Positions 23,612 to 33,186 of a stretch of DNA of 64,000 nt are shown here, piece by piece. The stretch's first letter is position 1, and each line of letters starts with the position of its first letter. Location of the stretch: positions 19,782,555 to 19,846,554 of the forward strand of contig NC_037599.1 in NCBI RefSeq assembly GCF_003073045.1. Reading direction: 5' to 3'. Below the pieces are notes generated by a model. It made no database searches. It saw nothing but the letters and a program-made list of their open reading frames with translations, and was not told the origin of the DNA. The DNA is from Pomacea canaliculata. Its lineage: Eukaryota; Mollusca; Gastropoda; Architaenioglossa; Ampullariidae. The translations under genes and the position numbers were made by a program.

Positions 23612-24389
23612 ACACATGTTGAGGTTGGATCTCAAATAACTGACTACTTTGATTGTATATCCAGTGTCAAACAAGGATGTGTACTAAGCCCTTTACTGTT
23701 TTCTATATTTCTATCTGAGCTTTGGTCAGACCTAACATTATGTGGTGCACGTGGTATTGATGTCCTGGCAGATCCACTTGGGATCTCCTTTTTGATGTAT
23801 GCTGATGAAATTGCTATTGTTGCTGATTCCCCTGTTGACCTTCAACGTAAAACCTGAGTGCAAGCAATGTGATAGTCAAAGTGTGGAAGACCGATACCAT
23901 TTTCTGTTAATATGCCCTAAATATACAACTCTACGTAAGAGATATATCCACTCTTTTACCATAAATTCCCCTCATCCTTTAAGGTTCTACTTTTGTGTAA
24001 GAACCTTAAGGGTAAAGTAGCTATTAATGTAGCCCTCTATATAACAGAATGTCTGAAAATGAGGACATCATGACAGTGTACATATAATTAGTTAGCACTG
24101 AATGTCATTATACTGTTTATCATTTAACTAAAAACCAAATACAACTAAAAGGTTGATCATGTACAGCAATCCACTGCTAATTTGCATGTAACATACAATA
24201 TAAGAGGTTGATGTGAACCAAATGGTATCTAGAAAATGTACATTACACATGTAAGATCTGTATGACCATGTGCATTGCATGAGGTATAGGGATGAATGTC
24301 AGGGTCTTGTATGATTGTTACTATTTTTGATGTTGATGTGGGCCAGATGGCCTCCTAAAAACTGCATGCATAAAATAAAATAAAAAAAA
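23612..24389 (+). mobile_element. Truncated, internally deleted LINE
   Basis: One frame reads VKQGCVLSPLLFSIFLSEL and later SFLMYADEIAIVADSP, the RT palm motifs of a non-LTR retrotransposon, with the catalytic YADD box altered to YADE. It then passes directly into a C-terminal region, CKQCDS...EDRYHFLLICPKY, so much of the RT thumb is missing. The 3' end is a (TAAAA)n-type tail at 24370-24388. The intact version of the surrounding module at 25780-25800 shows the empty site between two CA-rich stretches. It is 5'-truncated and not functional; the clade is not resolved. Confidence 0.85.
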
Positions 24390-24527
24390 CACACGTGTAT
24401 CTTCTGCTTGATTTACAAGGATTTTAAGAAAACCAGTTTTCTAATTTTTTCTTAATTATTCTAGGAAACGGTACCTCTTTCCATTATTTCTCATCCTTGA
24501 TTCACGGTGTCGTACAGGAGAGGACAC
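24389..24527 (+). repeat. Partial copy of the unit 8 upstream module
   Basis: Matches 25797-25936 ('cttgatttacaaggatttta', 'ggaaacggtacctcttt', 'gtgtcgtacaggagagga') and then breaks off into a T run, so only the outer promoter part is present. Confidence 0.8.
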
Positions 24528-25089
24528 TTTTTTTTTTTATTGACATTTTAATCTTTTACTTATACTAATTTTTTTAAATAGACAATTTTTGTTCACAAAA
24601 AGGGACGGTGCAATGGGTTGGTGTAAAGGGAGACAATCGAAGGCGTGAAACAGTTGGCACAAGGGCAATGTCGATGTGTCCATGTGAGCTGGTCTATAGA
24701 CATCTATTACAAACCACGCGAGTTGACGCACATTAAATCATCAGACTTGAAGATGATCGTCGAAATGCTGTTAATGCACGCTGACAGGAGAAGAGATGAG
24801 CACACAAACTTACGTAGAAAGGGTTTTGGATGAACGGATTTTTTTAAATATAGGGAGATAATTATTAAACGTGTAGCAGTCGACACTAGTCGATCAAATA
24901 TCACTAAAACAAAAGCATGAAATATCCGAAATGTAGTTTTATAATATAAGAAATATTTTGTCATTAAATAATGTTTAGTAAGTAACTATGCAATTGCATA
25001 TAGAAAACATTTTTTATAGAAAATATAAGCGTTATTAAGCTAGTACACTCAAATACGCACCCTAACTTTACAGAAAGATGGGTTTGGCT

Positions 25090-25587
25090 AGGCTGTGGGT
25101 CGTCACCTGTCGGCGCCATTCTAAACTGCCAACTCGCGAGCCACGTGCCCTGGTGGTAATCTCCGCTGAGTCTGGCTGTTTCTTCTCTATTTTACATTCA
25201 GAGATAAAAAACTTTGCTTATAGTAGTAAATTCTCTAATGTCTTATCTATTGGACAGTTTGCTTCATATCCAAATAGTATTACAGATTCGTTAAGTGCTA
25301 GTTTACTATTTTTAGAGCATTTTTCCTTTACTGCCTTTTTCTAGGCTTGTCCAAAATAGTTTGGTTGCCTTGCAACGCCAAAATAGATGTTCAATTGTCT
25401 CCCTTTCGTTGCCACAGAAAGTGATTTATTATTAACTTCTATCCCCATATATTTCTGCCAGGGAGTTTGTACCTAGAATTCTCTGGATAATTATGCACTG
25501 AAACCATCTCAGTTTAATATCTTTTATTCCTTGAACCTTGGAAAATATTATTTTCCAGGGTAATTGAGCCCCTATTTTATTTTCGTA
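25090..25587 (-). mobile_element. LINE fragment, C-terminal zf-RVT region
   Basis: The reverse strand reads IKLRWFQCIIIQRILGTNSL, then FCGNERETIEHLFWRC, then VILFGYEANCPIDK and ISECKIEKKQP: the zinc-binding (zf-RVT) and following region at the end of ORF2 in L1/Tx1-like LINEs. The frame carries several stops, and the RT and both ends are missing. It abuts the 5' edge of the module that leads to unit 8. Confidence 0.75.
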
Positions 25588-26209
25588 TGAAACAGCTGCC
25601 CAGAAAAATAAACGTCTCGGCGAAGACAGCTGTCAACAACAACAACGAAAACTGAATAAATAAACTCGATAACACGGGGCGCAAAACAACATATCATCAC
25701 TAACCCTCACCAAGCGCTGTGGGTTTACAGTAGGTGGGTATGTGCTGAGAGGACTAACACCCTTCACGCCTCCCCTCCAAACACACATGTACACACACAC
25801 GTGTATGTTCTGCTTGATTTACAGGGATTTTAAGAAAACCAGTTTTCTATTTTTTTCTTAATTATTCTAGGAAACGGTACCTCTTTGCGTTATTTCTCAT
25901 CCTTGATTCACGGTGTCGTACAGGAGAGGACACTTTGCCTCGCAATATGTTCATCGACCGTGTTATTGCTGACCTCGCATTACTGTACTCTAGGGAATTC
26001 CCGTTCCCCGTTCTTTCTTCTACCAGCTTCGCAAGACAGACTCTCCGATTCCATAGAAAGCCTCTTGAGATTGAAGTTTAAGCTTTCGTCGTCGCCATAT
26101 TGAGCAGGATTCTCTCAAAGAACGAACACACTGCTTTACCGCGTTTACTTCCTTTTTTCATTCTACCATCACGTCTGCGCAAAATACAGAAGCAGATTGA
26201 ACTTAGGGA
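25588..26209 (+). promoter_or_regulatory. Upstream module and promoter region of unit 8
   Basis: Intact version of a module found broken at 23471-24527 and partly inverted at 16424-16733. The last 310 bases before the unit 8 ATG are the part that was copied in inverse orientation. I see no TATA box; a conserved 'gccatattgagcaggattct' block lies about 115 bases before the ATG. Promoter function is inferred from position and conservation. Confidence 0.45.
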
Positions 26210-27851
26210 ATGCGAAAATCAGAAGAAGATTCAGAAGTATCTCAAGAATATGAAGAAGAAGAGGAAGAAGTATATAATAACCGATTTCAAAAGAGCAATC
26301 AACATTCCGACATCACCCTAGTGGTCGAAGGTCGCAAACTTCATGTTCATAAAACTTTACTCATGTTGCATTCGCCTGTGTTTGAAAGAATGCTTTTGTC
26401 TGACTTCAGAGAAAAAGGGTCTGAAGAGATTCAGCTTCCAGGAAAGAAATATTTTGCAGTGGTCGATTTTTTTTGGAGCAGATTTATCCTGGAAACCCCA
26501 TTGACTCAGTCAGTAGTAAAGTGGTTTTATTCTTCATACACGTCAGTAATACAGACTGATAGTTTGAAGTTAAAGAGAGAAATTGTGACATATTCGTTAT
26601 TCGTTTAATGAACATTGTTTGGCAGTCATTAAATAATTAAACATGTGGGACACACAAAGTCTGTGTGCTGATGCATGCGAGAAAAGTGCTGATGCATGTG
26701 AAAGACCGCGAAACGTGACCCACCCGAGAGGTATAAAAGGCAGAGCTGAGACGCAAGGACAGGGGAGAAACTGCGAAGTGAAAGCGCGAGACAAGCGACA
26801 CAGCCGTGATTGTTGTTCTTGCCTGCATGAAAGAGTTGTGCAACTGCTGACAGGTTCCTGCCTTTTTGGTTTGAGTGCTGGACTGTTGTGGTGACTGTTC
26901 AATCCCACCACCACCAACCGGTTACAAATACAATGGGACTTTAGGGAATTTCTGAAGTTTTGGACTCTTTGCCAGATAAGTTCCACCTGTCCAGACTGAC
27001 AAAAAGTCTTCAGATGATATTGTTTTTATGGGAACATCATAACGAGTACTTAGACAAACGCAAATGTTTATTACTGTTATCAATATTACGTCTTGTAGAT
27101 TTGTTTACCTCAGCATCACTGTAAACAACCTGAGTAATGTCTTGCACTATGATGTTGAGACATGATTAGGCGATATTGCTTCTTCAGTTCCATCAGAATA
27201 AGTAATATTCGCGGTCTGACCCTGAATGAAAGCAGCGCCTGACCGTAGTAATCGCTAAGGGACAAAATTCATCTGTGGCACAAGCATTTAGAGAGTTCCA
27301 AAATATCAATCATTCAGGTGTGAAGAGGTAAGTCACCACAGTAGAATCCTGGGAAGCTGTAATGTTAGGTGTATTTACGATTCACCAGCTGTACTGACGG
27401 AGAGGAGGATGCTCAACAATTGTAGGAAAAAGATTTGAAAGTAAGATTACCTGCGCCATCCTATGTGTTCCTCTTTTCATGAAAAGAATCATCTACAGAC
27501 TGCGGCTAATTTGTGTAAATTTTGTTTGTTTCAGGAGAAAACATTGAAGACCTTCTTCAACTCGCAGATGAATACGATGTTGAACAGGTGTTCACAAACT
27601 GTACACACTTCATAGCCACGGAATTATGTGGCCAGTGCTCAGGACGAACGATGTCGACAGATAATATTCTGTTTTATCTCGGACTGGTTGAGCGATTCGA
27701 GCGACTTCGTTTACTAAGAAAGCCGTTGGTACATCGAGCAAGTCAGATACCTGTCCACGAGATGGAGAAAAGCAAGTACTTTCTCTCTGTGCCTGCCTCA
27801 GCTACGAGAGATGCCTTGCTGCTGCAAATTAAGTCACGAAATCGTCGCTGA
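26210..27851 (+). pseudogene. BTB-family unit 8, frameshift in exon 1 (exons 26210-26515, 27535-27851)
   Basis: Close paralogue of unit 10. The two ATGs used by unit 10 are mutated here (atgtct to acgtct, atatgg to atacag), leaving a later ATG at 26210 that opens MRKSEEDSE and an acidic stretch. The BTB frame (HSDITLVVEGRK, LHVHKTLLMLHSPVF, EIQLPGKK) is lost at an 8-T run (26467-26474) two bases longer than in unit 10. The donor is GTAAAG at 26516 with the last exon base changed from G to A. Exon 2 is fully open: ENIEDLLQLADEYDV, FIATELCGQCSGRTMSTD, LFYLGLVERFERL, MEKSKYFLSVPASATRDALL. Either a young pseudogene or a homopolymer assembly error; exon 2 looks well kept. Confidence 0.75.
26652..26935 (+). 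other. Promoter-bearing insertion in unit 8 intron (possible solo LTR)
   Basis: Between sequences shared with the unit 10 intron ('attaaacatgt' on the left, 'aatacaatgggactt' on the right) unit 8 has about 280 bases not colinear with unit 10. They contain GGTATAAAAGGCAGAG at 26730-26745, a two-copy 'gtgctgatgcatg' repeat and a GA-rich stretch. A TATA-containing insert bounded by TG and CA is compatible with a solo LTR, but I find no target duplication, so this stays a guess. Confidence 0.25.
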
Positions 27852-28242
27852 TTATTACAAAAGATTTGGAGAAAATAACCGATGCAGAAATGATTTAGTC
27901 GACTTGGGACTTCTAGTCAATGCAAACTAATGAGGAGATGTAAAGAAAGCCGTATTGGTAAATTTCATTAGCAGCTTGTCATTTCGTTACTAGTCATCGT
28001 TTAGCATGCGAATAACCTTTTTTTAAAAACGACTCTTCTTTCATATATCAACTATATTTGTTATATCAAGACAGTATTTAACAATAATATTGGCTGTACA
28101 TTGAATGAGTTTGATCGAATACTCAAAGGTTCTCTGTAACGGAATGGTTTAAATGTATGTGTAGCTGTCTGAGATTATTATACAAGAAGTAAACCATAAA
28201 TAACTGTACGTTCATTTTCTATTTCATGTATCCTCCATCGCA

Positions 28243-28248
28243 AATAAA
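28243..28248 (+). terminator. Poly(A) signal, unit 8
   Basis: AATAAA in the caaataaaggtgt block shared with units 1, 2 and 10, about 390 bases after the stop. Confidence 0.55.
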
Positions 28249-28429
28249 GGTGTTTTTACTTGCAATAATTAATAATTGTTCTATGCTATTCTATTATCTC
28301 TTTTTTTTATCTTAAGCTGGTCAAATATTATTAACAGATAAATTGGATGAGAGAGAAGATAGTGGGGACAGCACTATACAAACGACTTAGAGAATTGAAC
28401 GAGTGGCCGCTTCTTTTCATTCTCGCCTA

Positions 28430-28650
28430 TTGATACCTCAGAGAGACGTAGCGATGCTATTGCGGAGGTAGATCACCTAGTGTCGTGGTGCGGTGAAAAA
28501 TAGTCCACAACTTGAAGTGTGTAAAAGCAAGGTGATAGTTGCCTTCCGCAAGAAAAGACTTCCCGTGGAGCTTCTCACTGACAATGGTGAGGCCAGTGAA
28601 CAAGGTTGTGTATTTCAGGTTTCTGGGATGATCCCACCCCCTTACCTTAA
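28430..28650 (+). mobile_element. LINE fragment, RT region (Rex1/L2-like)
   Basis: EVDHLVSWCGE, then in another frame LEVCKSKVIVAFRKKRLP and EQGCVFQVSGM, corresponding to the stretch 'W..N.L.LN..KTKE...DFRKK' that follows the catalytic box in Rex1/L2-type RTs. It is short, frame-broken and lacks ends. Confidence 0.6.
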
Positions 28651-28712
28651 ATAATCTGATAGGAAAACAATGGGGTGTTGATTATTAAGCTAAAATAGTT
28701 AAATTGTAGATC

Positions 28713-29160
28713 ATTAATGAAGTTTTAAGTGACGGAGTGGCTTTGTTGGTGAATCTGTGAACAGAGTGCATGGGACCTATATGTTCATTTAGTATACCAA
28801 AGATTCATGTGACTGTTTACTAAAGTGTTTTGCAGTCTGCATCCGCAGTGACGTGGTCCCACATATAGACTACTTTACGGGTTTTCCCGCACGGTGCTTT
28901 TCAAGGAAGAGTGAGTAGACTAATGCTTCCTGGAATATTCCCGGTCCTGCCTTGAATAATCAACAAGGTGATTTCGAACTGCACGTCGTTTATCTATTCT
29001 TCGTCGCTCTCTTTAGCCAGTGTCTCAACAAGAATTCAGAAGACAGCATCTAAAAAATAGACTTTTCAAAAACAACGAAAATTTTAAGTGACGGAGCAGC
29101 TTTATTGTTGCAACTGTAAAAGGAGTGATTGAGATCCATATGTTTTCGACATTTAGTGCT
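28713..29160 (+). repeat. Direct repeat in unit 9 promoter
   Basis: 'ttttaagtgacggag' with the following 65 bases to 'catttagt' occurs at 28713-28795 and 29090-29158, and 'acaagaattcagaagac' occurs at about 29030 and 29163. The internal duplication explains why the GGGTTTTCCC box is further from the ATG here than in other units. Confidence 0.65.
28879..28888 (+). promoter_or_regulatory. GGGNTTTCC box, unit 9
   Basis: ACGGGTTTTCCCGCACGGTG, then CTTTTCAAGG. GGGTTTTCCC fits the GGGWWWWCCM pattern of Rel-family (Dorsal-like) sites. It is 315 bases before the ATG. Confidence 0.45.
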
Positions 29161-29193
29161 ACAAGAATTCAGAAGACAAAATAGTAAAGCAAG

Positions 29194-32100
29194 ATGGAGA
29201 CTTCTCTCAATCCTCAAAAAAGCCGATTTGAAGTATCTGACGACCTCTCTGATGTCACTCTAGAGGTAGAAGGTCGGAGACTGTATGTTAATAAGATTCT
29301 TCTAATGATACACTCACCTGTTTTCAACAAAATGTTTACAGCTGACTTCAAAGAAAAATGCTCAAGTGAGATTCCTCTTCCAGGAAAGAAATTCTCTACA
29401 ATGGTGGAACTTTTGGAGCAAATCTACCCCGGTGATGGCGTGGACTTGATTACAGGTGAGTTTGACCTGCTTTCAATCGTTGTCGTATGGTGAAGTACAC
29501 TGTAAACCAGCGGTTCTCAACCTTTTACTTGTGACGCCCCCCCTGACGAACACCGGTACGTCCGCGACCCCCCTTAGCCAGCGAGGTCGGTGGAAGAGCG
29601 GGGGAGCCTTAGCTAACGTCGAACGCCGAGTCGAGGAAATCAATGCAATTCAACAACGGAAGAACAAAGTTCGTATCTGCAAGAAGTATAACTGTTAATG
29701 AAATTTTACTAAAGCAAATTCTGTGGCGGTAATAAATATTATTTTATTAGTTTTATTGGACACTCACTTTGATTAATGAGAAGGTTGAGCCTGCTTGCTG
29801 TTGCATAGAGAAGCGAACCTGTGTGCGATGTTCGTACCCACTGCTATTCGCAGCTCAGCCTCTGCGTCCACACGATTTCTGTATTTAGACTTCAGTGCTG
29901 CCAATGCTGAAAATCCTTGCTCACACATATACGAAGTTGAAAATGGCGGCAGAACTTTCATTGCTTTCTCAGAAAGGAGAGGATATTCACCGTTGACGCT
30001 AATCCAGAATGTTGGCACTGGTGTTGTTTGGAAGACCATTTTCAGGGATTGGTCACTCGAAAGGTCGATGAGCTGCTCTTCTTCTTCCGTGGACAACCCG
30101 CTTGTGCTAGGATCAGCCAGAAATGGATTACGAATCCAATCGGATTTAGTCACATCAATTTCAGCGAAGTAATGCTGAAACCTTTCTTGCAGTCCGTTTA
30201 GATGGGCAATAATTACTTTCGTCACCTGATCAAGATTCAAGTTGTCAGCCTTGCACTTACACAAGCACGGAAACATATCCAAAATATTTTCCTGGCGTAT
30301 CTTTTGCGTCCACAACGAAATTTTTCTAACGAAAGCATTCATCTTGTCAGCTGTTTGTAATATGGTAGTGTCTTTCCCTTGCAGAGAAGTATTCACAACG
30401 TTCAGCTTCAGCGTGCCTTTTAGATGTTTGTTTTTTTTTTTAAAAAAAGAGAGGTGAGACTGGAGAGGGAGTCAGCGATGAGATATTGGGGAAGAGAGAG
30501 GGCAAAAGGCGAGAGGAGGGAGATTGGACTATTGGAGGCTTAATTGTTGAGAGGGGGATTGTGTTTTGAGTTTTGGAAGTGAGAAGTCACTGCATGCCGA
30601 GACAGTGTACTTGAATAGGGAGAAGAGATTTGGAGTTTGATCGCCCTGTCACCACTCGGTTACACAATGTAAACTAATTTCACTAATACTGGTATAAGAA
30701 ACTTTTAAAAAAGGACCACCTTCGCGACCCCCTTGTAGGCACGTCGCGACCCCCCAGGGGGTCGCGCCCCACAGGTTGAGAACCGCTGCTGTAAACAATT
30801 GCTTCCTTCCCAGCATGTCTAGGTCATCCAATTTTCTTTGTTTCTGTGTTGTTTACTTGTTTATTTTGTGTCACTAATTATGCATCCATTTATAATTCTT
30901 AATATTTTTATTATTTCTCTGATGTCACATTGTTCATAACAGTCTAGTTTTCAACATCTCGTTTAACTCAATCATGATGATGTTGCACCATACTGATGAC
31001 AGGATTTTGACCATTTTACCAGAATGTTACATTGGAAAGCTGGATCAAGTCGCCATAGTTATTCGTAATTTATTTCCAACTGAAGACGATGTGCCGCAAA
31101 AGAAGAAACAAGCACCTGTAATTCACGTTGTGTAAAATGAAAGGAAAATGCTTATCTAATCTCTAGCTTTGTGACTGAAAACAAAATAATAACATTATCT
31201 AAAGATGACATTTATTTTTTCAGATAGTCACATTGTGGAACTAACAGTGTGCAGCATGACAAATTAGTACAGTTACATCTTGGGATAATTTCTCCCTTAA
31301 ACTATGAAGCAGTGTGTAAGTAAAACGCACATTTAAATAGGTTAATACACATTGTTTATACTTAAAAACAAAGTAAATCAAAGATTTAAGGTAAGAACAT
31401 CGGATTGTACTTGTTGTAACGGCCATTTTAGTCATAAATTTACTATTATATTTTTTCATTCGTTTTATATTAATTATGTAAGTAGTAATTATTGGCTTTT
31501 TCTTTGTAAGTGGTACTTCACATTCCTTCTACACAAAGAGCAAGAATTCTAATTGATGATGACAGCCTCACAGTTTACGCCGACACCCCTCGTTATGCCA
31601 ATGTTATTAATTATTAAAGACGATAGGGCTCTCTTTCTGTCATGCGGCATTCGCTTCATCTATCAGTATATATATATAGTCTATCAGTAGCTATGCAAGT
31701 GGATTACAGTGGTGACAATATAGAAATGTATTAAGCTGTGTCGATTTATTAGCCAGCAAAAAATTCAATTTATACAGATTGTTCCACAGAATATGGACCA
31801 TGTTTTTTTTTTACTGAGACAATCTCCTGCAAACAGCCTTTAAATGATTTTAAAAAATACGATGCCGCCTCACTGACAACACACAGCCGCTTAGTGTTGA
31901 TTGTGTTTGTTTACTCCAAACATTACAAGCCTCCTAGCTCTCAAATTATTCCAAGACAGTCTATTAACAACACTTTCCTTTATTGTCCTCTAGAATCCAG
32001 ACTAATGTAAGCACAAAAGATTGCAAAGAAGAAATACACATCTTCTGTCACACCTAGAAACCTTCCCAACTTTTTTGTAATTATGGTCTATACTTCTGAT

Positions 32101-32564
32101 GACACCCTTTAAATAATCCTTTATGCTATAATACATCTCAAACACTTTTTTTTTCTTCAGACAAAACCTTACCAGACCTTCTTGAGCTCGCAGACGAGTA
32201 TGACATGCAGCACGTTTTCCACAACGCCAAGCAGTACATCATCCAGCGGCTACGTGACCCCGGTCTAAAGAGGTCAGCAGACCGTACTTTCCTCTACCTT
32301 GGGGTCGTCGAACGTTACAAACGGTTGGATTCGCTAAGAAATTATCTTGTGTGGCTAGCAGCATGTATACCTGCTGAAGAAATGGAAAAAAACAAGTTTT
32401 ATCATTTTGTACCTGCCACAGCCATTAGAGATGCTCTGCTATTGAGACACAAGGCAGTGGAACGTTTTATCAAGGATACAACTTATACGAATTTAGTACC
32501 TGACGTAAACAAGTTGGTCGAGAATTTCAAACCTCGGTCACTGTGTGCTAATAGTTCACGTTAA
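29194..32564 (+). CDS. BTB-family unit 9, long intron with hAT element (exons 29194-29455, 32161-32564)
   Basis: Predicted 221-residue BTB/POZ-only protein. Exon 1: SRFEVSDDLSDVTLEVEG, LYVNKILLMIHSPVF, ADFKEKCSSEIPLPGKK, QIYPGDG; donor G|GTGAGT at 29456 (phase 1). The intron is 2705 bases, several times longer than in most other units, largely because a 1281-bp hAT element entered 52 bases after the exon. The acceptor ttttttcttcag ends at 32160. Exon 2: KTLPDLLELADEYDM, AKQYIIQRLRDPGLKRSAD, LYLGVVERYKRLD, VPATAIRDALLLR and a longer C-terminal tail ending LCANSSR. The Cys of the usual F.NC is Ala here (HNAKQ). Splicing across the transposon is inferred. Confidence 0.83.
29508..30788 (-). mobile_element. 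hAT element with truncated ZBED-type transposase (1281 bp)
   Basis: Termini CAGCGGTTCTCAACCT and AGGTTGAGAACCGCTG are inverted repeats, and CTGTAAAC is duplicated at 29500-29507 and 30789-30796: a textbook 8-bp hAT insertion. The ends resemble the Charlie-like group. The - strand ORF 30396-29773 (207 residues) is the C-terminal part of a ZBED5/SCAND3-like transposase, ending in the hAT dimerisation region LPPFSTSYMCEQGFSALAAL and KSKYRNR. The BED finger and the first part of the catalytic domain are absent, so the copy is internally deleted and not autonomous. Confidence 0.93.
30974..31135 (+). CDS. Small ORF in unit 9 intron, 53 residues, unrecognised
   Basis: Starts MMMLHHTDDRILTILP, continues KLDQVAIVIRNLFPTEDD and ends in a basic PQKKKQ stretch. 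It lies between the hAT element and exon 2 of unit 9, and the frame extends a little upstream without an ATG. A stretch at 40110-40160 shows partial DNA similarity ('caccat..tgatg', 'ttgaccat.ttacca'). It has no family I recognise and may be a chance ORF or a lost exon. Confidence 0.2.
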   Translation: MMMLHHTDDRILTILPECYIGKLDQVAIVIRNLFPTEDDVPQKKKQAPVIHVV

Positions 32565-32689
32565 AACCCCAGGGGTATCTTGTTACCTAGAGTCTGTCTA
32601 CATGCAAGCCTTCATTACGTAGTTAATTAGATTATTCTAACAATCAAAGTAATAATGAAGAAATTATCTCTCTTTCTATATATATATAC

Positions 32690-32695
32690 AATAAA
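32690..32695 (+). terminator. Poly(A) signal, unit 9
   Basis: AATAAA 126 bases after the stop, next to a short AT microsatellite (32678-32689). Confidence 0.45.
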
Positions 32696-32992
32696 GGGAG
32701 AGAAAAGTATTAGTCTGATATCACTGCCTTGTATGCAAACGTGTGTAAGTGCAATAATTATGAAATGAGAAACAGTCTTTAGCTGCTTATGAATCTCACA
32801 TCTACGTAAACCTGAGTTCCTGGCATCCGTGATGATAAGGAAACTGATGATGAGTTTCATTAAATATATATTTGTAAGTCACTTTTTTAGTAAAACATGT
32901 AAAATATTCTGGTGTTTATGTGTGAAGATTAAAGTATTACACATATTAGGTGGCATGCCACTTAGTCGGTTGGTCGGTAGAAATACGTAGGC

Positions 32993-33186
32993 CAGACTTG
33001 GGCAAAGGGCTGCCCGAGGGCCGGATCCGGCCCGCCTCCTGTCTCTGACCGGCCCGCCCGCTGGCCCGCCCGCCCGTTCAGAGTTATATATATATACTGT
33101 ATTTGGTAAAACTATATTAGTCCGGCCCTCTAAAACCATCCCAATTTCTCATGCGGCCCCTTGGGAAAATTAATTGCTCACCCCTG
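32993..33186. mobile_element. Small hAT-like MITE (194 bp)
   Basis: Left end CAGACTTGGGCAAAGGGC, right end (reverse complement) CAGGGGTGAGCAATTAAT, a variant of the common CAGGGGTGGGCAA hAT terminus. The flanks ACGTAGGC and AAGTAGAC match at 6 of 8 positions, as expected for an aged 8-bp target duplication. The middle has GGCCCGCCCG repeats and an AT run. No ORF. Confidence 0.7.

Larger units (their letters stand above)
21963..26209 (+). other. Repeat-rich spacer between units 7 and 8
   Basis: Built from 3' flank of unit 7 (to 22528), an insertion-like AT-rich block (22529-23470), a flank-plus-promoter module broken by a LINE (23471-24527), unrecognised DNA (24528-25080), a minus-strand LINE piece (25090-25587), and an uninterrupted flank-plus-promoter module leading into unit 8 (25588-26209). 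No host gene is supported here. Confidence 0.6.
27852..29193 (+). other. 3' flank of unit 8, LINE remnant, promoter of unit 9
   Basis: To 28290 this is 3' flank shared with unit 10. 28430-28650 is a LINE relic. 28708-29190 is the unit 9 promoter, with an internal direct repeat and the GGGTTTTCCC box. Confidence 0.55.

Noticed and set aside
24707-24964. 85-codon - strand frame between two LINE pieces
   Set aside because: Looks hydrophobic by composition only; no LINE or host motif.
25078-25344. 88-codon + strand frame MGLARLWVVTCRR...
   Set aside because: It is the antisense shadow of the minus-strand LINE C-terminal fragment.
26597-26986. 129-codon - strand frame in the unit 8 intron
   Set aside because: Not conserved in the sister intron of unit 10 and without recognisable features; it lies largely in the inserted TATA-bearing segment.
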